A stretch of DNA of 8,896 nucleotides from Actinomycetota bacterium (lineage in GTDB: Bacteria > Actinomycetota > Actinomycetes > Nanopelagicales > Nanopelagicaceae): contig CANKXJ010000029.1 in the NCBI GenBank assembly GCA_947487595.1, positions 1 to 8,896 of the forward strand. The letters are read 5' to 3'. The notes beneath the pieces are model-generated. The model saw only the letters and a list, made by a program, of their open reading frames with translations. It was not told where the DNA came from and did no database searches. Each line of letters opens with the position of its first letter. The stretch's first letter is position 1. Positions 6,824-8,896 of this stretch are shown one piece after another. A program made the translations under genes and the position numbers.

Positions 6824-8305
6824 ATGGCTACTAAGCGCATTCCTTCATTTAATTCTCATAATCCTGCAACCGGTGAGGTGGCTGGAACATATCCAATTAT
6901 GAATGCCAAACAAGTAAGAGAAATCGTCGGACATGCGCGAGAAGCCTCTGTGCAATGGCAAAAGCTTGGTTTTGGCGGACGAAAGAGAGTTCTCCTTACG
7001 TGGTCAACTCTGATCATTAAGCGCATTGATCAAATTGCAGCGTTGGTCTCACTTGAAACTGGAAAGCCTCTGGGAGATGCGAAGTTAGAAGTAAGTATCG
7101 CTGTGGGACACATTGGTTGGGCAGCACGTCATGCTGAAGAGGTTATGCGCACTGCTCATCGTGCACCAGGCTTACTTTTAGCGAATATGTCAGCAACCGT
7201 GCAACGCTCTCCACTTGGAGTTGTTGGGGTCATTGGTCCATGGAACTACCCCCTCTTTACACCGGTGGGTTCTATTGCTTATGCACTAGCTGCAGGAAAC
7301 ACAGTTGTCTTTAAGCCCAGTGAATACACACCTGGCGTGGGAATGTGGCTAGAAGAAACTTTCAGTGAAGTCGCACCTTTTGCTGATGTCCTTACAACTA
7401 TTACTGGACTTGGTGAAACAGGTGGAGCGCTGTGCACAAGTGGCGTAGATAAAATCTCATTTACTGGATCAACTAAAACTGCAAAAATAGTTGCTGCTCA
7501 ATGTGCAACAATAATGACTCCTGTTGTTTTGGAGTGCGGTGGAAAAGACCCAGTCATCGTTGCTGTTGATGCCAATCTTGAGCGCGCAGTAGATGCAACT
7601 ATCTGGTCTGCAATGGCCAATGCTGGGCAATCATGCATCGGTGCAGAGCGTGTTTACGTTGATGAAAGAGTGGCCGATAAGTTTGTAGAGCTTGCGGTAA
7701 AGCTCGCTAAAACAATTCATGCGGGTGCTCCAGGTGATGGAAACTATGGACCCGCAACTATGCCTTCTCAAATTAAAGTTATTCAATCCCACATAAAGAG
7801 TGCAATTAAAGATGGTGGAACATGTGCTTATGGTGGACCAGAGTCAGTAAAGCCACCTTTTGTTCAACCCGTTATTTTGCTAGATGTGCCTGAGGATTCA
7901 GCCGCTATGCGTGAAGAAACTTTCGGACCAACAATAATTATTAATCGTGTGAAGAGTATGCGTGAAGCCATTGATCTCTCTAATGCTTCTAGTTATGGGT
8001 TAGGTGCAAATGTCTGGTCTAAACGCCAAGGAAAGAAGATTGCTGCAGAGTTAGCATGTGGAATGGTTGCCATAAACTCAACATTTTCATTTGCCGCCGT
8101 TGCTTCTGTGCCATTTGGTGGCGTTAAAGATAGTGGTTATGGACGCGTGCATGGGCCAGAAGGTTTGTTGGAATACACCTATGCCCGCACAGTAGTTCGC
8201 ACTCGATTTAATGTGCCACTGAATCTTTTGAGTTTTAAGCGCAAAGCAAAAGAGGAAAACTTGGTTGTTACTTTAACTGGCTGGTTAAAGGGACGCTTCG
8301 GTTAA
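6824..8305 (+). CDS. NAD(P)-dependent aldehyde dehydrogenase, succinate-semialdehyde-dehydrogenase-like
   Basis: 493-residue enzyme of the aldehyde dehydrogenase superfamily, of normal length; it oxidises an aldehyde to the acid with NAD(P)+. All key residues are visible: oxyanion Asn141 (GPWNYP), cofactor-binding Lys164 (FKPSEYTP), the FTGSTKTAK nucleotide-binding turn (213-221), general base Glu237 (LECGGKDP), nucleophile Cys271 (NAGQSCIGAERVYV) and the EETFGP motif (364-369). The C-terminal oligomerisation region includes VPFGGVKDSGYGRVHGPEGLLEYT. The last ~35 residues (FNVPLNLLSFKRKAKEENLVVTLTGWLKGRFG) form a basic and partly hydrophobic tail. That tail could touch the membrane, as in some fatty-aldehyde dehydrogenases. 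Actinobacterial relatives are often labelled succinic semialdehyde dehydrogenase, but nothing here fixes the substrate, and no aminotransferase or other GABA-pathway gene is nearby. It is divergent from the hydrolase gene and overlaps the stop codon of the convergent small zinc-protein gene. Confidence 0.92.
   Translation: MATKRIPSFNSHNPATGEVAGTYPIMNAKQVREIVGHAREASVQWQKLGFGGRKRVLLTWSTLIIKRIDQIAALVSLETGKPLGDAKLEVSIAVGHIGWAARHAEEVMRTAHRAPGLLLANMSATVQRSPLGVVGVIGPWNYPLFTPVGSIAYALAAGNTVVFKPSEYTPGVGMWLEETFSEVAPFADVLTTITGLGETGGALCTSGVDKISFTGSTKTAKIVAAQCATIMTPVVLECGGKDPVIVAVDANLERAVDATIWSAMANAGQSCIGAERVYVDERVADKFVELAVKLAKTIHAGAPGDGNYGPATMPSQIKVIQSHIKSAIKDGGTCAYGGPESVKPPFVQPVILLDVPEDSAAMREETFGPTIIINRVKSMREAIDLSNASSYGLGANVWSKRQGKKIAAELACGMVAINSTFSFAAVASVPFGGVKDSGYGRVHGPEGLLEYTYARTVVRTRFNVPLNLLSFKRKAKEENLVVTLTGWLKGRFG
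8302..8305. other. Second TTAA palindrome shared by two convergent stop codons
   Basis: The TAA of the aldehyde dehydrogenase (8303-8305, +) and the TAA of the small zinc-protein gene (8304-8302, -) lie on opposite strands of one TTAA. This is the same arrangement as at 6075-6078. Confidence 0.9.
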
Positions 8306-8613
8306 AAGCGTGGTGCGTTACGTGTTCGTTCAGTATTAGGACGTCGCTTATCTTTCTTTGCCCAACAAGCGTTATGCCAATGGCGTCTGCTTTCTTCATC
8401 ATCTTCTAACCAGGCAACGGTGTGTGGTGTGGCCATCGGTATTACTTGATCGCACCCTGGACAGCGATATGGTTTGTTAGAACTAGATCCAGTTAACTTA
8501 CGAACTATGTACATTCCTTCATGATGTTCCTCAATAGTTTGACTTGAGGTGGAAATGTCGCGCTCATCACTTTTAGGCCGCTTGTTTTTGGGGTAATTTC
8601 TGCGCGGGCTCAT
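8302..8613 (-). CDS. Small conserved actinobacterial protein with a probable zinc-binding CPGC...HWHNAC domain
   Basis: 103-residue basic protein of unknown function. The N-terminal ~35 residues are charged and low-complexity (MSPRRNYPKNKRPKSDERD). A compact domain follows, with Cys51-x2-Cys54 (RCPGCDQVIP), His64, and His78/His80-x2-Cys83 (RRHWHNACW). That spacing suits one structural zinc site, somewhat like an HNH- or LIM-type treble-clef knuckle. It closes with a basic tail (KKDKRRPNTERTRNAPRF) that could contact nucleic acid. From memory, Streptomyces and related genera carry a close relative (MSPRRN..., RYRCPGCDQ, HWHKACW, RSRNAP) often labelled 'ATP/GTP-binding protein'; no Walker A motif is visible here, so I would not use that name. 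The conserved MSPRRN start supports the ATG at 8613. The promoter is unclear; GAAAAT (8625-8620) sits 6 nt upstream of the start and is only a weak -10 candidate. Confidence 0.82.
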   Translation of the reverse strand: MSPRRNYPKNKRPKSDERDISTSSQTIEEHHEGMYIVRKLTGSSSNKPYRCPGCDQVIPMATPHTVAWLEDDEESRRHWHNACWAKKDKRRPNTERTRNAPRF

Positions 8614-8643
8614 ACCCTTATTTTCTCACATCAATTGCAGGAG

Positions 8644-8649
8644 TAGTAT
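8644..8649 (+). promoter_or_regulatory. -10 box (TAGTAT) of a probable leaderless promoter for the ABC ATPase gene
   Basis: TAGTAT ends 6 nt before the GTG at 8656, the spacing seen before other starts in this window. An AGGAG at 8639-8643 also exists, but it is 12 nt from the GTG, longer than usual for a ribosome site, so the leaderless reading is preferred. The -35 position (TTTTCT, 8621-8626) is a poor match. Confidence 0.5.
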
Positions 8650-8655
8650 CTGAAC

Positions 8656-8896
8656 GTGAATGTAATCGAGGTCAAAGGTCTCAAAAAGAGCTACGGCCAG
8701 GTGCACGCAGTGCGTGGAGTTGATCTCTCTATTCCAGCCGGTGAAATCTTTGCTTTGCTTGGCCCGAACGGTGCGGGTAAAACCACCACCGTTGAAATCT
8801 TAGAAGGCTTTAGAGGCCGTGATGCTGGAGAGATTTCCATTCTAGGTTTTGATCCTCAAACACAGGGATATGCAGCACGCCAATGGCGTGATCGCA
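8656..8896 (+). CDS. ABC transporter ATP-binding protein, CcmA/DrrA-like (3' end outside window)
   Basis: The first 80 residues of an ABC-type ATPase, open to the right edge. It starts at GTG (MNVIEVKGLKKSYGQVHAVRGVDL). It shows the A-loop tyrosine (Tyr13), the strand IFALLGPNGAGKTTT with the Walker A P-loop (36-43), and EILEGFRGRDAGEISILGFDP. This last segment is the CcmA/DrrA/NodI pattern of ATPases that pair with a separate ABC-2 type membrane protein, often in drug or lipid export. The Q-loop, signature and Walker B motifs lie beyond the window, so intactness cannot be judged. The GTG is favoured over the overlapping ATG at 8660, which is followed at once by TAA. An ABC-2 permease gene would be expected just downstream. 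Confidence 0.93.
   Translation, partial: MNVIEVKGLKKSYGQVHAVRGVDLSIPAGEIFALLGPNGAGKTTTVEILEGFRGRDAGEISILGFDPQTQGYAARQWRDR

Noticed and set aside
8639..8643. AGGAG as the ribosome site of the ABC ATPase gene
   Set aside because: The 12-nt distance to the GTG is long, and the TAGTAT box between them would place the transcript start downstream of the AGGAG.
1..8896. tRNA or rRNA genes, CRISPR arrays, insertion sequences, phage genes, riboswitch-sized leaders
   Set aside because: No repeats or RNA-like segments were seen, and all intergenic spaces are under about 90 bp and too small for most of these.

Overview
The window reads as an ordinary, very compact chromosomal segment of a low-GC actinobacterium. 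The gene set is actinobacterial: a homodimer-type pyruvate dehydrogenase E1 (AceE), a DUF4032 kinase-fold protein, a YbbN-type thioredoxin/TPR protein without CXXC, and a small MSPRRN...CPGC...HWHNACW protein. The base composition is far below that of typical Streptomyces or Mycobacterium. Intergenic gaps range from -3 to about 83 bp, and several starts have a TANNNT box only 6-7 nt upstream, as in leaderless transcripts. My best inference is a streamlined freshwater or marine actinobacterium of the Nanopelagicales (acI) type. That placement is an inference from gene content and style, not a database match.

Layout. Bases 1-1535 (+) hold the C-terminal 510 residues of aceE, cut by the left edge. 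It converges on a three-gene leftward cluster: DUF4032 kinase-fold protein (4867 to 3641), YbbN-like protein (3631 to 2771) and a YbjJ-like MFS transporter (2769 to 1585). The gaps inside the cluster are 9 bp and 1 bp, so it is probably one operon. Divergent from it is an AI-2E/PerM-family membrane protein (4951-6078, +). This converges on an alpha/beta hydrolase (6785 to 6075, -), which is divergent from an NAD(P)-dependent aldehyde dehydrogenase (6824-8305, +). The dehydrogenase converges on a small probable zinc-binding protein (8613 to 8302, -), which is divergent from an ABC transporter ATPase (8656 to beyond the right edge, +).

From 4951 rightwards the genes alternate in direction, and each is probably transcribed alone from its own promoter. 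Two convergent pairs (at 6075-6078 and 8302-8305) end on the same TTAA palindrome, so each TAA stop is read from both strands. The 38-bp gap between hydrolase and dehydrogenase holds two opposing promoter candidates whose -35 and -10 boxes interleave.

Functionally the window mixes central metabolism (pyruvate to acetyl-CoA), aldehyde oxidation, protein quality control, and membrane transport or export. I see no mobile elements, tRNA or rRNA genes, CRISPR arrays or phage genes. No stretch longer than 300 bases lacks a gene. I did not find a clear new biological system; the most interesting signals are in the architecture of gene ends and promoters.
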